Of a stretch of 36,134 bases of DNA, positions 35,438 through 36,134 are shown one piece after another (position 1 is the first letter of the stretch; every line of letters starts with the position of its first letter). The position numbers and the translations under genes are program-made. The notes under the pieces are model-generated. The model had not been told where the DNA came from. It worked only from the letters and a program-made list of their open reading frames with translations, and did no database searches. Source of the DNA: Bacteroidia bacterium (GTDB lineage Bacteria; Bacteroidota; Bacteroidia; Cytophagales; Cyclobacteriaceae). The DNA is taken from NCBI GenBank assembly GCA_030430675.1, contig JAUIKU010000019.1:1-36134 (forward strand). Direction: 5' to 3'.

Positions 35438-36134
35438 TCAGATTTTCTGAAAAGAGGTTACTATACCCTTAATCAAGGCACTGCTAAAACCCTGATGCTC
35501 CATTTCGTTGAGCCCTGCTATGGTACAGCCCTGAGGTGTGGTAACCAGGTCTATTTCACGTTCCGGGTGTTGCTTTCGCTCCATTACCAGAGAAGCTGCT
35601 CCTTTTGCGGTCTGGCAGGCAATTAGTTCCGCTGTTTTAGCATCAAAGCCTATTTCTATTCCTCCCTGAATAGCGGCCCTTATGAAGCGCAGTGCAAATG
35701 CAATGCCACAGGCCCCCAGTGCGGTAGCAGCATCCATCAGTTCTTCGTGGATCACCGCCACCTTCCCCAGATGCTCAAAAATGGCCTTTACCTGGTCCAT
35801 CTCCTCCTGTGTACTGTTCACGCTGCTGATGCAGGTCATAGATTCCTGAATAGCGATTGCGGTGTTCGGCATCACCCTGAATACTTTAATACCCGGCCCC
35901 ACTACCGATGCTATGTGACCCATGGAGATTCCGGTAACCACAGAGATCAACATTGGCTTACTGGCACCAATTACCTCCTTGATTTCATGCAATACCTCAT
36001 CGACTTGCTGGGGCTTTACTGCTACTATTACCATTTTGGCGGAACTGGCGGCTACCCGGTTATCCAGTGTGGTAACTACCCCCTGTGTTTTTAAGTGATC
36101 AATTCGAGCGAGTTTTCGACGGGTGACAATTAAA
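35438..36134 (-). CDS. proC: Pyrroline-5-carboxylate reductase (N-terminus beyond window)
   Basis: The minus-strand frame is open to the window edge (231 codons plus stop), and residues before M36034 (VAASSAKMVIVAVKPQQ) clearly belong to the same protein. So the real start lies about 30 residues upstream, outside the window, where the GxGxxG loop should be. ProC catalyses the last step of proline synthesis, reducing pyrroline-5-carboxylate with NAD(P)H. Diagnostic segments are VKPQQ, SVVTGISMGHI, VFRVMPNTAIAIQESMT, the dimer-domain ATALGACGIAF, and the signature TPQGCTIAGLNEME near the C-terminus. Length fits the usual roughly 265 residues. It marks the return to housekeeping sequence at the edge of the EPS locus. 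Confidence 0.94.
   Translation of the reverse strand, partial: LIVTRRKLARIDHLKTQGVVTTLDNRVAASSAKMVIVAVKPQQVDEVLHEIKEVIGASKPMLISVVTGISMGHIASVVGPGIKVFRVMPNTAIAIQESMTCISSVNSTQEEMDQVKAIFEHLGKVAVIHEELMDAATALGACGIAFALRFIRAAIQGGIEIGFDAKTAELIACQTAKGAASLVMERKQHPEREIDLVTTPQGCTIAGLNEMEHQGFSSALIKGIVTSFQKI

Noticed and set aside
1-36134. tRNA, rRNA, insertion sequences or transposases
   Set aside because: No tRNA or rRNA sequence, transposase motif or flanking IS inverted repeats were recognised anywhere in the window.

Overview
The window is most likely a Bacteroidota chromosome, probably a marine or aquatic Cytophagales-type bacterium. The reasons are moderate GC with AT-rich intergenic DNA, TAnnTTTG-type -7 promoter elements, type IX secretion (T9SS) C-terminal sorting domains, SprB and PKD repeats, and very large secreted multidomain proteins. 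The genus is not determinable from the sequence alone. The window is dominated by one exopolysaccharide (EPS) locus of the Wzx/Wzy type whose product is predicted to be sulfated.

Layout. (1) 1-1824, minus strand, cut by the window edge: a secreted heparinase-like polysaccharide lyase with PKD and SprB modules. (2) 1825-2231: divergent intergenic region with a repeat/palindrome. (3) 2232-16810, plus strand: a tightly packed 12-gene run containing a GT-C enzyme, a GT4 transferase, a Wzx flippase, a Wzy-like polymerase, a GT2 transferase, a second GT4 transferase, a PAPS sulfotransferase (Sulfotransfer_3 type), an unknown alpha/alpha-toroid protein, a second sulfotransferase (Sulfotransfer_2 type), a DUF354 GT-B-like protein, a second large GT-C-like membrane protein and an initiating polyprenyl-phosphate sugar phosphotransferase. 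(4) 16819-20008, minus strand, convergent: a Wzc-type chain-length regulator/tyrosine kinase and a Wza-type export lipoprotein. (5) 20421-32590, plus strand: two giant paralogous secreted proteins of 1408 and 2580 residues. Each has a PQQ/GSDH-type sugar dehydrogenase propeller, PKD, CBM6-like, Big_5-like and FG-GAP/VCBS domains and a T9SS sorting domain; the larger one adds three malectin domains and other repeats. (6) 32715-33680, plus: UDP-glucuronate decarboxylase. (7) 33699-35270, minus: a second initiating sugar phosphotransferase. (8) 35438-36134, minus, cut by the window edge: pyrroline-5-carboxylate reductase (proC), where housekeeping DNA resumes.

Proposed joint function (inference): one of the two phosphotransferases loads the first sugar on undecaprenyl phosphate. 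The GT4, GT2 and DUF354 enzymes extend the repeat unit, the two sulfotransferases sulfate it and GT-C enzymes may decorate it. Wzx flips it, Wzy polymerises it, and Wzc/Wza control length and export. The lyase and the two giant carbohydrate-binding oxidoreductases are candidates for matrix remodelling, anchoring or oxidation outside the cell. The most novel parts are the two-family sulfation of a bacterial EPS, the giant GSDH/CBM/malectin pair embedded in the locus, and the toroid enzyme of unknown activity.

Translation starts are unusual: TTG is the only workable start for several genes, three of them as 4-nt TTGA stop/start overlaps.
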